This document shows, in pieces, positions 12,823-25,155 of a DNA stretch of 64,000 nucleotides; the stretch's first letter is position 1; every line of letters starts with the position of its first letter. Made by a program: the position numbers and the translations under genes. The DNA comes from Lethocerus indicus (lineage: Eukaryota > Arthropoda > Insecta > Hemiptera > Belostomatidae), in NCBI GenBank assembly GCA_019843655.1, contig JACDQD010000001.1, forward strand, positions 47,922,443 through 47,986,442. Reading direction: 5' to 3'. Under the pieces are notes generated by a model. That model was not told the origin of the DNA. It was given only the letters and a program-made list of their open reading frames with translations, and ran no database searches.

Positions 12823-15800
12823 ATGAAAATGCGGAGGTTATACGGTCTACTGGTCGCTTGTTGGGCGGCCGCAGCCGTTCACAAGAACGGGGCGACCTCT
12901 CCCTCTGGATAGACGAGCACCAAGTCAAAATGTTCAGCGGTAAGTTTCTGATTTATACTGCCCCATCCGACATATTTTTACCGGTAGTCTACTCCAAAAT
13001 TTTATTTACCTCGATTTGCGACGTTTGAAATATTTTGACCGGGCACGGCCCTGTGAACTGTTCTGTAACCCTGTCAAGGTTCGGGCGCGTGGATAGCCCG
13101 TCGTGTAGTTGTGGTGATTCTGAATCCTGGCATCATCTTATTTTTGACTCTTTTTGGTAATGCAGGTAGGATGTGTTTTTATCCCTAGTTGGAAGCCTTG
13201 TTTAGGGGTCATCATCATAATTTAGCAGATTTTGTGGGTAGGGTTTTCTCTAGCCGCCCACTAGGCCATGGAATCCATGGGTTTACATCACTGAAGGTTT
13301 CTGAGTTGATGGGATCACTTTCCTAACCTCTGATTTCTGGTTGTGCAAGAATTTTATCTTAATGTCATTTGTTGTATTCTGTTTGTTATATTGGTTTCTG
13401 CAGGCTCCAATTGTAGGTTTCCACCCGACAATGCGTTTCACGTGTTGATTTTATTTTTAAGTTATAAAGAGTTGGAACGAGATAAACCAGCATGTGAAGA
13501 TACTAAACTTCATCGGCCTGTAAGAAGTACCTCGCTGTACAGTCAAAATGTACTGACTGAAACGTAAAATTTAATAAAATGATCTTGAGTATATCTTATT
13601 GAGGATCGGGCAGGAATTATTGAGTTTGTCAACATCAGTATGCACAAACATAATATACTAATAAAATTTCATAAATTGTTTCACAAATGTCTATAAATTG
13701 ATATAAAATGAAACCAGCATCAGGGCCAAGTGGGCTTGGTCTCAGCTTTAAAAGATGGGGAGGATATAGAATTTCACAATCAGTGTATACATACACACAT
13801 ATAAAATATTAATGACATTCCATAAATTGTTCTTTCCATCTTTAAATCATTAAATTGGGTATAAAATAAAATAATAATCAAATGAAAACATGGTTTTAGC
13901 TCCATATTTGTACTAACAACCTGTGCTTATTATTATAACCTATATGGTTTGTTTTCATCTTACCTAGTTTTTGGTATCATAAAATGTAGTTTCTATCTCT
14001 TTTGGAATGGCTTTCCTTATTAAATTTTGATTTGGTCATAAAATTGAATTCTGACAGTGCTTATTTCTGAAAAAATTATCAGCTTTGAAACAATTTTAGA
14101 AAATTAATAGTTGGTAAGTTTGGTTGAAATTCAGAACAGTGGACCCCACTGATAACCTATTCAGTAAGATTATATATTGATATCTGGTTCATTCGACATG
14201 GTGACGTATGCGATGCGCTACTGTAGCTATTATTATTTTACATTATTTTTATTATTTTGCTTGAAGCATGACATCATACAGTGATTGATACAGCCAATAT
14301 CATAATAACATTGTTACCAGAACTATTGATTCTACTAACTTGTGAAGTCACTTGAGGCGGCCTCATTCGAATTTTTCTGAACTTTTTGCAATTTATTGGA
14401 TATTAGTCCACAGCCCTTTTATACAAAACTTCAACAATTAAAAAGTGGCCCTACCTTTAATTTTTTAGGCTATCCGATGGAGATATATGCCATTGTCGTG
14501 GTGTTGTATTACCATACATCTTGGACCCAAATTTTGAAGAGTATCTACCTGTCATACCTTCAGAGGTAATCGACTATTAATTGATCAACTATTCAGGATA
14601 ATTTTTTTTTCACCGAAAACCATATTTTAGGTGGGATCGTGAACTTCACCTGGAAATCTGGCGTTAAAAAATATTATTACAACTTCGACAGATTGCAATC
14701 ATACGATGAAGCGATACTTGAATCGCCCATTATAACAATCAAGACAAAGGGAAGGGTACCCAGGAAGCCAAAAGGTAAATGTTTAAAAAATAATTCATAA
14801 ATGACTTGAAGTTTACAATTCATGAAGTTTATAAATGCATCAAATTATACAAAATACCCTGTAATAAATTTCTTTTTAGTGTTTAGTGTATTACTACCGT
14901 GCTCTGGCAACAGCTCTGGGATTGCTTCATTTGGAATCGGTCTTTTGATTGAAAGCAGAAAAGGGCGTCCACTGCCTGGCACCCCATTAAGGTTAAGCCT
15001 CAGGAAAGAATGTGCACAGAGAGGTAACAATGAACAATGGTTTTACTTGTTTTGTTGAGTACAATGTTTAAAGGTTTCACAGGTTACGATCCTACTACTG
15101 ATATCACCTAACCTAACCTGACTGTTGAACACTTTCATACATCGATATATGTTCTCCATTCGATATTTCCTATCGGCCATATTGCATAATTTTTCCTTGT
15201 GCTGTTAAATTGTTTGTGGCTTCCATTATTTTTGTGCACTTTTTGTTTGCTGACTTTTCTTTCTTTGTTGGCTTTGACGTTCTCATTAGAATGGAAGTTA
15301 TTTATTTGGATTTGCTGAGTGTTATTGTGTTTTGTACGGATGTCGCCTAGAATTCTCATTTTATGAATATCCTATGCATCGAAAGAATATGTCTCTCTGA
15401 TCACTGACTGACCTAAATGATAAGATTCATCAGGTTTGTAGGAGTAATTCTGTCCCTTCCCACAATGTAAAAAGGAGTGTTTGTTCCAGTAGTTACTTTT
15501 GAGAAAAGCAAGTTCAATATCAACATGACATCTTAATCAATCCATAGTTAAGGTTAAGGTTAGGTGAGACTGTATATTGTGATTTTCCCGTGGTAAAATT
15601 AATTCAAATAATTTGTTTTTATTTGGGAAATAATCTTCAGGCCCCGATCCAGAATGCGATAAGAAATGCGCAAATGGGGGTTGGTGCAACAGGGAAAAGA
15701 TGTGCCAATGCCGAGAAGGCTATATGGGCCAATATTGTAAAACTGCACTTTGTTATCCTCAATGCGTTAATAATGGCACATGCACCGCTCCTGGATATTG

Positions 15801-16599
15801 TACCTGCCCTCCTGGATTTCAAGGACGACACTGTGAAGGAGGTAAATATTTCATTTTTTTCTATTTTAATTTCTGGTTACTTAATAAGCGGTGAGGCGCC
15901 TTGGTTGCCCAGGGTGTGCACTTGTGAAGCCAGAGGTCGGTGGTTCAAATCCGCCCAGGTGAATGACGATAAACCTAACATTTGACATAGATGTTAGCTT
16001 GTAAGGTAGTTTGTAAGTAGGGACAGTTAACAGTTGAAGAAAATTCTCAGAAAATAGCCTTGGTATCTAATTGTATTAAATTTGTACCCGATACCGATAA
16101 ATTTTGTTGATGATGTAATGATATTTTGCAGTGATGCTACTATAGTTTTCAGCTCCTTTGCTCAGCTCTGTCTCTACATATTTGTATATAGATGTATGGT
16201 AATTTTATATACCATAAAATATTATCTGTATTTCTTTGTCTAAGACATTCCACAGGTGTGACCTAAACCCCACCCCTCGAGAGTGCACTGCTGTCTTTAA
16301 TATTATTCATCTATTAAATAGCATTTAAATATAGTCAGTTTAATAAATATAGTATTAATATAATGTTAATAAATAATGAGTTTTTATACACGGACTAGTT
16401 GTTATTAAAACTATTATACTGGCAATTACATTTATAAAATAGCAATCAACAACCTATAAATTCATTGTTATTAATAAAGAAAAGTTTGCTTTAGAAGTTT
16501 GGGTAACATTTTAAAGAAAATGCACAGTTGTGTTCAATATATGCTCATGTATATTTATTTTTATTAATGCAATATATATATATTTGCATTGTTCGGTTT

Positions 16600-16692
<93 letters not shown>

Positions 16693-17000
16693 TATAATAT
16701 ATAACTACATAGTTTCTAAACCAATTTATCTAAAGAATTTTATGTGACATATACCTGATTAAGATATAGATTTTGTACGGTATGATTACACATTTCTCAA
16801 CTATATCAATACTACGATGGTTTAAATTAAATTGTGAAAACTTATACAATTTTTGACACCTCTATAGCAGCTTTGCATCCGAACTTAATGACAGCAGTTA
16901 GGGCTTCGTAAAATGGGGCCTGTTCTGCGCCATGCTCGAGACCGATGTCATGATGTTCCTGTTCCTCATCACGAAATTCCTTTATTACCTGTTCAAATAC

Positions 17001-17050
<50 letters not shown>

Positions 17051-18409
17051 ATTTAAATCAACAGTGGCAGAGTGCATATATAAATTCATGTTTCACCAAC
17101 TTGAAGCACTGCTTTGTCCATATTGGGCTGCTTGTATAAATCCCTGAGTTGATCATTGTAATGATCAACTATTACGGACTCGACTGCTACCGTACAGGCC
17201 ATTGCTCCTCGCGGTCCCAATAAAGCAGTTCCTTAAACAAACCAAAATATAATACTGATAAAATTAAATTATGATTGAAATCCAAGAATGATACAATATA
17301 GTACAACTATATTTAAAATTATTCATTTGTACATACATTCATCTGCTATATTTCTCTTGAATTTCTGAGTTTCAAAAACAAGTTTGAACATTAAAAAAAT
17401 ACAGGATGGTCAATCAATTTAAAGTTCCAAAACAACATACATCTCGTATCATAATTTGTTAATGTACAAATTTATTGTATGCCAATAGGTTCATAATTAT
17501 GACAATAAAATCAACTTTACCAGCCCAGGGCAAATCCGCAATGTTCCATATTGGTAATAAAATTGTCGGCCTAGTTCTGTATTCTTTTATGAGGCTTTCA
17601 AATGTCATTCTGTGCCGTTTTTCCTGGTCCCACATTTCCTTGATCTTGGGTCCGATACTGGATTTACCTGAATTGATGCATTGAGACACTTAAATAGCGG
17701 TAAAAATATTATATCCGTTAGTCGAGTAGCGGAAAAATAAAATTGCCGTTAATGAGAATGTTTAAATGACCCACCCAAGACCGCCATCTGGCCTGCATAT
17801 ATTCGGTCTGCTCCGAATTCACCAGCGTGGTCAACTCTGATAACGGGATCCAACAATTTACGGATGGCGGCATCGTGCAGCCTCCTCACAAAAATGCTCG
17901 AGGGCATGTGCATTATGGTGAAATACAAACGCAACTTATCTGCAAAAATATATGCATAAACCTTTGTAATTACTTTTGTTTTGCAGGAATATGCTTACAG
18001 AAATGTGAAAACGGTGGAAAGTGTATTCAGAAAGACACCTGTGAGTGCCCAAAGGGCTATTACGGTTAGATGCGAATTTTGTAAGCTCTTATTTATTTCC
18101 CAAATCGATATATGAAAAATATTTATCCGTTGCATATTTTCACCTATTGCGTTTATTTTAGCTAAGTGTATTGTTCCTTGTTTAAACGGAGGAAGATGTA
18201 AAGGAGTGAACAAATGCAGGTGCACCAATGGATTTCGGGGTGACCACTGCGAAATAGGTAGAAGGGTCATGCATCAATCGGCCTGTCCGAAGCCCTGCAA
18301 ACACGGCACTTGCACGAACGGCATATGCCACTGTGACAAAGGCTGGATCGGAAAATTTTGTCAGTTCAGTAGATCGTCGTTGATTTTAAATGGTACTTTT
18401 GCAACCTGA
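12823..18409 (+). CDS. shf: Shifted / Wnt inhibitory factor 1 homologue (7 exons, frame breaks)
   Basis: Secreted WIF-domain protein. Vertebrate WIF1 binds Wnt; fly Shifted helps Hedgehog spread with glypicans. Exons inferred: 12823-12939, 14469-14565, 14631-14774, 14880-15023, 15641-15841, 17987-18080 and 18162-18409, all with GT donors and AG acceptors. Exon 1 encodes a hydrophobic signal peptide ([14 protein letters not shown]...) and the WIF start ([15 protein letters not shown]). Exons 2-4 complete the WIF domain ([51 protein letters not shown]). Exons 5-7 give five EGF repeats. Four exons carry frame disruptions (GGGG at 12889-12892; about 14496; 14631-14638; 18064-18070), each explained by one or two bases missing from a homopolymer. 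With those allowed, all phases join and about 349 codons result. Introns and cysteines are intact, so consensus error is more likely than a pseudogene. Intron 5 contains COQ7 on the other strand. Confidence 0.88.
13032..13320 (+). mobile_element. Truncated non-LTR retrotransposon (LINE) 3' ORF remnant
   Basis: From 13032 the plus frame reads a segment with LTGHGPV, then [15 protein letters not shown], then ESWHHLIFD before a stop. This is the C-terminal pattern of R1/Jockey-type LINE polyproteins (LTGHG..., RF, SP.C.CG, E..HHL). A further frame to about 13320 reads LADFVGRVF and similar, consistent with the tail of the same ORF after a frame shift. The remnant lies in shf intron 1. Endonuclease and reverse transcriptase regions are absent, so it is a dead 5'-truncated copy. 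Confidence 0.65.
15884..15975 (+). mobile_element. tRNA-derived SINE-like fragment
   Basis: It contains a perfect RNA polymerase III B-box, GGTTCAAATCC, at 15942-15952. A degenerate A-box-like sequence lies about 35 bp upstream (around 15902). The arms do not form a full tRNA cloverleaf, so a tRNA-derived SINE head in shf intron 5 is more likely than a functional tRNA gene. Confidence 0.5.
16602..16690. repeat. (AT)n(GT)n compound microsatellite
   Basis: An uninterrupted TA dinucleotide run to about 16656 is followed by a TG run to 16690, in shf intron 5 just past the 3' end of the antisense COQ7 gene. Confidence 0.95.
16842..17913 (-). CDS. Coq7: COQ7, 5-demethoxyubiquinone hydroxylase (4 exons, nested antisense in shf)
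   Basis: Mitochondrial di-iron hydroxylase of late ubiquinone synthesis. Exons on the minus strand: 17775-17913, 17521-17667, 17101-17231 and 16842-16988; all phases join, giving 187 codons plus stop. Exon 1 starts at ATG 17911-17913 and holds [20 protein letters not shown]. Exon 2 holds [15 protein letters not shown]. Exon 3 holds [18 protein letters not shown]. Exon 4 holds [18 protein letters not shown]. The iron ligands expected for the family (E of HAGE, the EKRH ExxH, E of AVES, the EQEH ExxH) are all present. The mitochondrial presequence is short, and an extra upstream exon is possible. At the end of exon 2 the family stretch GFALGAG reads DLPWAG. Restoring one G near 17536 and two near 17524 (minus strand) would return the family sequence, so a compensated homopolymer error is likely. 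The gene lies wholly inside shf intron 5. Confidence 0.92.
17002..17046. repeat. (AT)n microsatellite inside COQ7 intron 3
   Basis: A pure AT dinucleotide run between COQ7 exons 3 and 4, also within shf intron 5. Confidence 0.95.
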
Positions 18410-20259
18410 CATTTCACAAAACGCTTTCCTGTTACAATGAAACAGTTATTCAAAGGACATTTCAACAACTTCTGTTTGGTAAAAAAAAAAAATTGGGGTT
18501 ATCATGTGGAATGAAATAGTTCTATTGTTGGGTAGGGTAGAAATAATGGAAAATATTCATCAATGTTGGAATATGTGTACCTAAAATAGTTCAAGGAATA
18601 TTAATGGGTGATTAAAGTAAAGGATATATTGAAAATATTTTAATTGGAAAGATTCACATTGTAAAGATTAACTACCATACAAACTACTTCTTTAAATGTT
18701 AATGCTATATAACAATTTTTCATTCTTTTAGGTACGCTTGGCAAGCAGGTAAAAATGTACTCTGAAGAATATTCCTCTGCTGAACTCGGGACATGAATAA
18801 GAAAAAACATTCAACTCATTTGTGCATTCCATTGTGATTATTCCGGATTGATATTTCACTCTATTCTGGATGTTTGCAGACAGGATTTATTAAATATTGA
18901 GACAAAAATCGGAGGATGGTTGCAGAATTGTCACTAACGTGCTTTCATGAATTCATTTTCATTTTGGCTACAATAAAAGCACTTAATGTGAATGTACTTA
19001 AACATCTCTCGTTTAATCAGTTGAAATTTCAACAGAAATTCACTAACCTTTAGCCAATATAATATTTTTTCTAAGTGATATTCTTAGTGCCAACAATTAT
19101 TTTAACAAACTTGCGATATTTTGTAACGCTTATTTTGTACATTTGTAAATACATTCATAAAAGTTATAGGCATTATTTATTTTGACCCTATACATTTTCA
19201 ATCAGTCAGTAAAACAATTGTTATTTGTGTTAAAATACATTAATGTACATTTCTACTTATAAAACATTGGTAACACATCCGGTGTTGGGCCACGTCATGG
19301 ATTGAGGTATGTGCCTAACATTAAACATATGAAGCCTAAGGGATGAGAATTCAATGATCGTTACAGGTATTATTTACAGATAAAATTTACTTTGGCTATC
19401 TGTGTTTTCCTCTGGTTATAATAAAGCTGTAGCACTTAAAACTACTAAGAAACTAAGTGGATGATATAGAATATTTTTGTGTTACAAATTATTGTGCAAT
19501 AGTGTTAACAAAACCAATTTTTCTACTTTCACTTGTTTTGCTGTCATTGAGGTTTGACAATAACAGTGAACTTGTCATATGTGGTTCCTCTCTTTTAACA
19601 AAACTAAATTTTATAACCTTTAAGCCACCAATATTATGCCTATATATTACATAAATAATTATAATCGAAATAATCATATGTGGAATACTGGTGAAATCAA
19701 TAAAAGTTAATAATTTAACACAGACTGCAAATATGATGAATTTTTCTATAAAAATTTGAAAGGAAAAAGACTTCTCTTCAGATATACAGGAACAATTGTG
19801 AGCAAATATTCTGAAAAGGGATGAAGTAGAAGAGAATATCCTAAAAGAGGATGAAAAGGATATATTCAATTTTCTGATTCATTGTTTAATTTTCAGTACA
19901 ATGGGACTGCAATTTCCCAAAACACAAAAAGTTTATTAGTATTGTGATACAAACACTATAGACCATATATTATATGAACTTTAAGTGAAATGTATACAGA
20001 CAGTTTTGAGAGTGGCTATTATTTCTTTTGACTGTTTCAGAACACTTTCCTGTTACTTCGCCTTCTCCAGGGATGGTGATTTGAAGATTGGTTAAGACGC
20101 ACAAAACTAACATTCAATAATAACAATATAAGGAAATCCCGCCGGAATCAAATACTATTCAAGGTATTCCATAACCTAGACCCATTTTATTGACCTAATT
20201 CCTGACCTAACCTATTCCTCCGAAACAGTTTCCTCCGAAAAATGTTTTTCCAAAGATTC
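18410..20259. other. shf 3' UTR and AT-rich intergenic sequence
   Basis: AT-rich sequence after the shf stop. A candidate polyadenylation signal AATAAA lies near 18972. A 126-codon minus-strand open frame at 19489-19869 is low complexity (Ser, Phe and Ile rich) and matches nothing I know. No gene is supported. Confidence 0.5.
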
Positions 20260-21850
20260 GGCTAAATATAATTCCAGCCGAGGATTCGTCGACCGAAAAA
20301 CAGAACATTTTCGCGTACGTCAAACCCTTTACCGGTACAAATCGGAAAAACTTCTCTATCGGTCGAATAATGCCGGTTTCGGCCCCCCGGCACGTTCACT
20401 TACCTCTTATCGCGCGAGTCGAATATACTGCCCGCCTACGCGGAGTTTTCTTCGTACGTCGAGAAATCTTTGCGGCTGTCGGCTACATACTCCGTCCGGG
20501 AAAAACGATAAAGTTTGAAGGAATACAGAGGGCCGCGCTCGGACCTCTCCCGTCAGTCACCGGCCACTGCTTTATAGATAGGACGACTATCGTCGCGCAC
20601 GGTCGTCCCAAAATTTATCGGATACTCGATCCGAGCGGTATCCACTTTAAAATAAGCCTCTTTAAACTAGTTTAACGCGAAACGGTGCCCTAAATTCGGG
20701 TTTAATATCGTTCGGGCGGATATAGAGTGAATGGGGAGCGACGGGAGGTCGAACGATCGGGAGATTATCGGCAAACGTAGTTTACAGGATAAACTGGGAA
20801 GGAGACGCGGAGGCTCGGCGTGCCGTGCCCGGGGTCCGGGCAGGCCGGGGGTTCGCCAAAGAGCGTTATCGCCGGGAAGAGATAATTTATCCGGGGGTAG
20901 AGAACGGATAATCGGGCGAGGGAAAAAACTGGGCCGCTCGGCGGTCGTCTCGGGGCCAGGGTGATTGGCAACACTGAAACGGGATTAGATTAATCTTTCG
21001 AGAAGTGCCCGGCTGCCCAGAAAGGAGAAGCGGGCGAAACGGCTCCGAAAACTGGCGTCGGGTAAGGCAGGCTTCGAATTTTAGATTGTAATTTTTCGTG
21101 GGAAAAAAAATAAAGGCTCTAGTCGGTCGGGGAGGGGCCGGGGGTTCGGGGCGGTGTTGTGCGCAAACTCGCCGGGGGCCGGCCAACATGGCGTCCCCGG
21201 GTCCCGGGGCCCGAGCGCCTCCCGCGAACCGCCGCCTATCGATCGATAAACATGGGCGGCCCCGCTCTTCAATCGAAACTGTTAGATGTTGACCGTAGGC
21301 CTGGGCGCGGAGCTGGTTCAACCGGTCGGCGGCCCACTACCATTTTCCGGCCCCGGACGTTTCGCCAGCCCGAGGAGCTCTCCCCTGCGGATTTCTCGGC
21401 GAAATGACTCACTGTTAACGCAGGTGCGTACGCAGCCGTACTCTCCTATTTTATCTGGGCCTGCTCAGACAGCCGACGTCCGTGTCGGGCGCCGTTCCTT
21501 CCGCCGAGCTTTTTAAATCGCGCCCGGGCCGCCCGCCGTCCTTTCTGCCGTCTTTTTGGGAAACGCGTCGCGATAACCATGTCCCCCCGGCCCGACCCTC
21601 TATTTTCCCTCGGCCCGACCGCTCGCCCCCGACCTTTATTTATCCCCCGTTATCCCCTTTACCGTCTCCCTCTTATTCGCACTCCTCCTTTTATCCCACA
21701 AACTATCTTATAAACCTAGGCTGACTTTTTGGACGCCGCTTCCCTGTCCGCACCCCGTTACGGCGATATTTGTTTTCTCGGCCCTTCGGCCCAGTTGACA
21801 CCGATGTTTCCTTTCGATACGCGCGTTGACAGCCCTAGAAACTTGATTGT
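20260..21850 (+). promoter_or_regulatory. GC/CpG-rich island, probable promoter or 5' UTR region of ewg
   Basis: The base composition switches sharply to GC- and CpG-rich between AT-rich flanks. Overlapping open frames occur on both strands (for example 20370-20675, 20887-21321 and 21098-21292), as expected from stop-poor GC-rich DNA. None resembles a known protein. Its position 4 kb upstream of the ewg coding start, with plain intron-like sequence between, suggests a promoter and non-coding first exon. A reverse-strand promoter or an unrelated gene's exon cannot be excluded. Confidence 0.4.
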
Positions 21851-24429
21851 GTAGCAAAATCTGCGGAGAAAGTACGTACGGGTTTAAATAAGACTAAAAT
21901 AGATTATGAAATAGTCTATGAAATAGTAAATTCTTGTAAGTTTGTTAGTGTTCGGTTATAGGTTAAACGTTGTATTACGCTAGGTCCCGTTTTGGTGTCG
22001 AGTTCTTTTCGAAGCGGATCATAAAACTATTAGGGGATTTGTGGAAATAGTAACCTCCTTAACATGTGCCCGTATTCTTTAAAAAGGATATTCGTTTTAG
22101 GAAGAAAATGTTACAGGTTTGTTATTCCATGCTTTTGGTGAAGATTTGTTTGGCCGTTGTTTGTGTTTTTTTAGTTTACTTTTGGTGCTCTGGAGAATAA
22201 GTCTTAACGTTATTATTGTGCAAAGAAGAGATTGGAAGAGTATTTTATCCTGCTGACTGACAAGTGTAATATGTTTCTATTAGTTTATGTTTTTATGATA
22301 AGTGAATACATTAGTGGGTATGCCTAGAAAAAAGATTTTATACCTACCCATCATCCATTTTCACTGTGTATTTGACTGGATAGATCTGATTCTTCTTTTT
22401 GGCCCCTCGAATGAAGTGAGTGTTTTGTAACATAGATGAAATTACATCTCCAATACTCAGTTGGAAAGTGAGAGAAGTTGAGAAGAGAACACAGGTTATA
22501 GTAGAATCCTGATAATAATAACCTAATATAAAAAAGTAATAAGAGTTCTGTCAAGTCATAGATTGCATAATGTGAAAAGGTACTGCAATGATGCATAAAA
22601 TTGGATCATACAAGTATATGTTTGTTTTAATACTGTGAAAAAATAGGGTTTAATGACAGGCATTTACACTCAAGTTTTGAAATATATTTAGAATTACTCT
22701 TTTATTTATATTTATTGTTTTGTGATTTTAAAGAAATGATGTTTTTAAAACATAATGATTTACTTTTAATTAATTGATCATATAATACACACAAGAAATT
22801 CGACTCCTGTCATTAAATTTGATCAACAAATTCCTATTTACATAAGGATCTTAAATTATAACAGGGTGAGGTTATAATAACATTATGATAGTCCTATAAT
22901 GGTTTTAACTGTACCACTTTCTTTTTTGAAGGATACAATTAATTTCTTCCCATTTACCTAAAGATATATTCCATAAGTTGTATTCTACAATACATTTTTA
23001 TTTGAATTTAATATTTATGTTTATTTCTTTACAATTAAAAACATTAAGCCATCCATTGAGAGCTGAATTTTGTACCTTCAATTATGGTTTAATTTAATTT
23101 ATTTGGTGTTGTACCAGTCATACTTTTTGATCAGATAGTTATTTCATTAATATTAAAAGATTTTCTGCTGTGTTTGGGTATAAATAAATATACGGATAAG
23201 ATCATTTATTTCTGGAATGTTTTTTCCATACGCTTCCTAATGTTATTTTAATTAATATTTTGTTTTCCAATATCAAAAGTAACTTTAACTGCTATATATT
23301 TAAGTGATTCACTTATGCTACTGCAGGACTTATATTTTTCTAGTCTTGAATGTTTATCTACGGTGGACTCATTATTCAGTGAAATCCCTAGTATTCAAAA
23401 AATATTTTTTTGAATGAACACATTGAAGCATATTATACATTTATAATATTAACTTTATCTTTCTGCTTTAATTATAATTCATCCGCGTGAAACTTCTCTT
23501 CTCATAGTTTTCTGATTACTTTCAATTAATCTTAGAAATAGAATTGAAATAGGTTCTTTAATTTGGATTGAAGATATTCAGAAACCCTCCCCCATATTTT
23601 ATTTATTAATTAATTTATGCAAATGAAAATCAATTCTGCTTTTATATTGCCATTTTTATTTTCAGATGTCTATGGACAAAAAGAAGAATGATTGGTGTTA
23701 ACAATTGTTCATGGTGCATTTCTGCACTGAACACAGATTAAAGAAAACTTTGTATTCTGCATACAACAGTATTTTCCTTAATGAAAAATTGAAAAATCCT
23801 GTCATGTATTCAGGTGGAGTTGTTGTTTTAACAACTCGAAGTAAATTTAATAAAAAAGCTAAAAGAAAGGTAATTAGCCTGTTCTTTTTTATAGTACTTT
23901 TTATAGGTTATTGCGCATAACTGCATAAGTTTTAGATATATTAGCAGAAATAAGAATCAGAAATATATTAATTCATTACTTACAGAGTTTATGGCGTACG
24001 TATCCTTCTTGTCTCATCAAAGACTAGAACATCGTACACACATCTCTCGAATGTAAGTTTGATTTAACAATATAATTGACTGCCTATATTTATTTCTGTT
24101 TTTTTTCTTTTATTGAATTGCTATTATTATTAACGTATTGCTCTCCCCTCATATTGTGAGACAAATAATTAGTGTAATGTGACCAATATGTGTATACTTT
24201 TACTTTGCACATTTAATTTTGATTCTTTCTCACAGTGCTGTGCAGTATAACATACTGTGCTGTATATGGTTTTATACGATGATATTTAATGATAATAGAA
24301 GACTAAAAGGAAAATAATAAGTTATCCTTTGATGAATATTAATGCTAAATAATTTTTTTCTTTCAATGTAATATTTTATTACAGATGTTTAGATGGTTGA
24401 GGTTTTAGAGAATATAGATTCTTAAGTTT

Positions 24430-24450
24430 TATATATATATATATATATAT
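24430..24450. repeat. Short (AT)n microsatellite
   Basis: A pure AT run in the presumed ewg 5' intron. Confidence 0.85.
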
Positions 24451-24710
24451 AATTATAAAATATCAATCTAGTTAATATAGTTTTTTTCAATTGTTAACGC
24501 TTTCATGGGGAGTGCAAACAATGTCTAATAGTTCATGTATTATTGCTACTATTTTTTGTTCATTTGTTAGCCCAGTTCGTACAAGTAATTAGATATGGAT
24601 TTGAATTACAAATTTAGGTACTTGGTCAAGGATCCACTAAATATCTTTGTTGAGGTCTTCCATCTACTACATTTATCTATTGGTGAATTCATATAACCCA
24701 TATTGGTCGT

Positions 24711-25155
24711 GGCTTTTCACCTTCTATCAGTAGCATTCTGTCAGTGATATAATGAGCTACTTATTCATGTTGACTGCTGATGGAAAATACTGTTAGAACC
24801 ATCGCCGAACTCATAACTTCTGTGAGCCTGTGATCTTCCGCTAGATTAAGTTTCAACTTCTCACCATCGTCAATATCGTTCCATCATTGACTACAGGTAT
24901 TATTAGTTATGGTTACAGTATAGATGTTTTATCTGTAGTGAACTTTAAAGGAATGTGAACGAATTTTTGGTTATTTTGTTGGTTACTTCGCAGTTTGTAA
25001 TTTAAGGTATTTGTTTGGGGGTTGGTGACGATTTCTTGCCAGTAACATTGTAATATAGCTAGGTAACAGTACTGACAGGATGTTTCATCATTAGCAGGCA
25101 TAAGTTAAGTACCTAAGTAGTATTAATGGATTGCTACTGATGATGGTGAAAGGCC
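24711..25155. mobile_element. Possible MITE-like element with imperfect inverted ends
   Basis: 'ggcttttcaccttctatcag' at 24711 and the reverse complement of about 25130-25155 (which reads 'ggcctttcaccatcatcagt') form an imperfect inverted pair of about 26 bp, 445 bp apart. No transposase is encoded. Target-site duplications were not identified, so this is tentative. Confidence 0.3.

Noticed and set aside
15100..15120. Insect telomere repeat (TTAGG)n from 'cacctaacctaacctgac'
   Set aside because: Only about two units are present, inside an shf intron, and similar phrases belong to a dispersed repeat.
15942..15952. Functional tRNA gene around the perfect B-box
   Set aside because: The acceptor and anticodon arms do not pair as a full cloverleaf; a SINE head is more likely.
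12823..18409. shf as a processed or decayed pseudogene
   Set aside because: Introns and splice sites are intact, all EGF cysteines are kept, and every break is a short run-length change; sequence error explains it better.
20887..21321. 144-codon minus-strand ORF in the CpG-rich block
   Set aside because: It is Pro-, Arg- and Gly-rich, as expected from GC-rich DNA, with competing open frames on both strands and no known domain.
21424..21440. NRF1/ewg binding palindrome at 'tgcgtacgca' in the CpG island (autoregulation)
   Set aside because: The centre is GTAC, not CATG, so it does not fit the GCGCATGCGC-type site.
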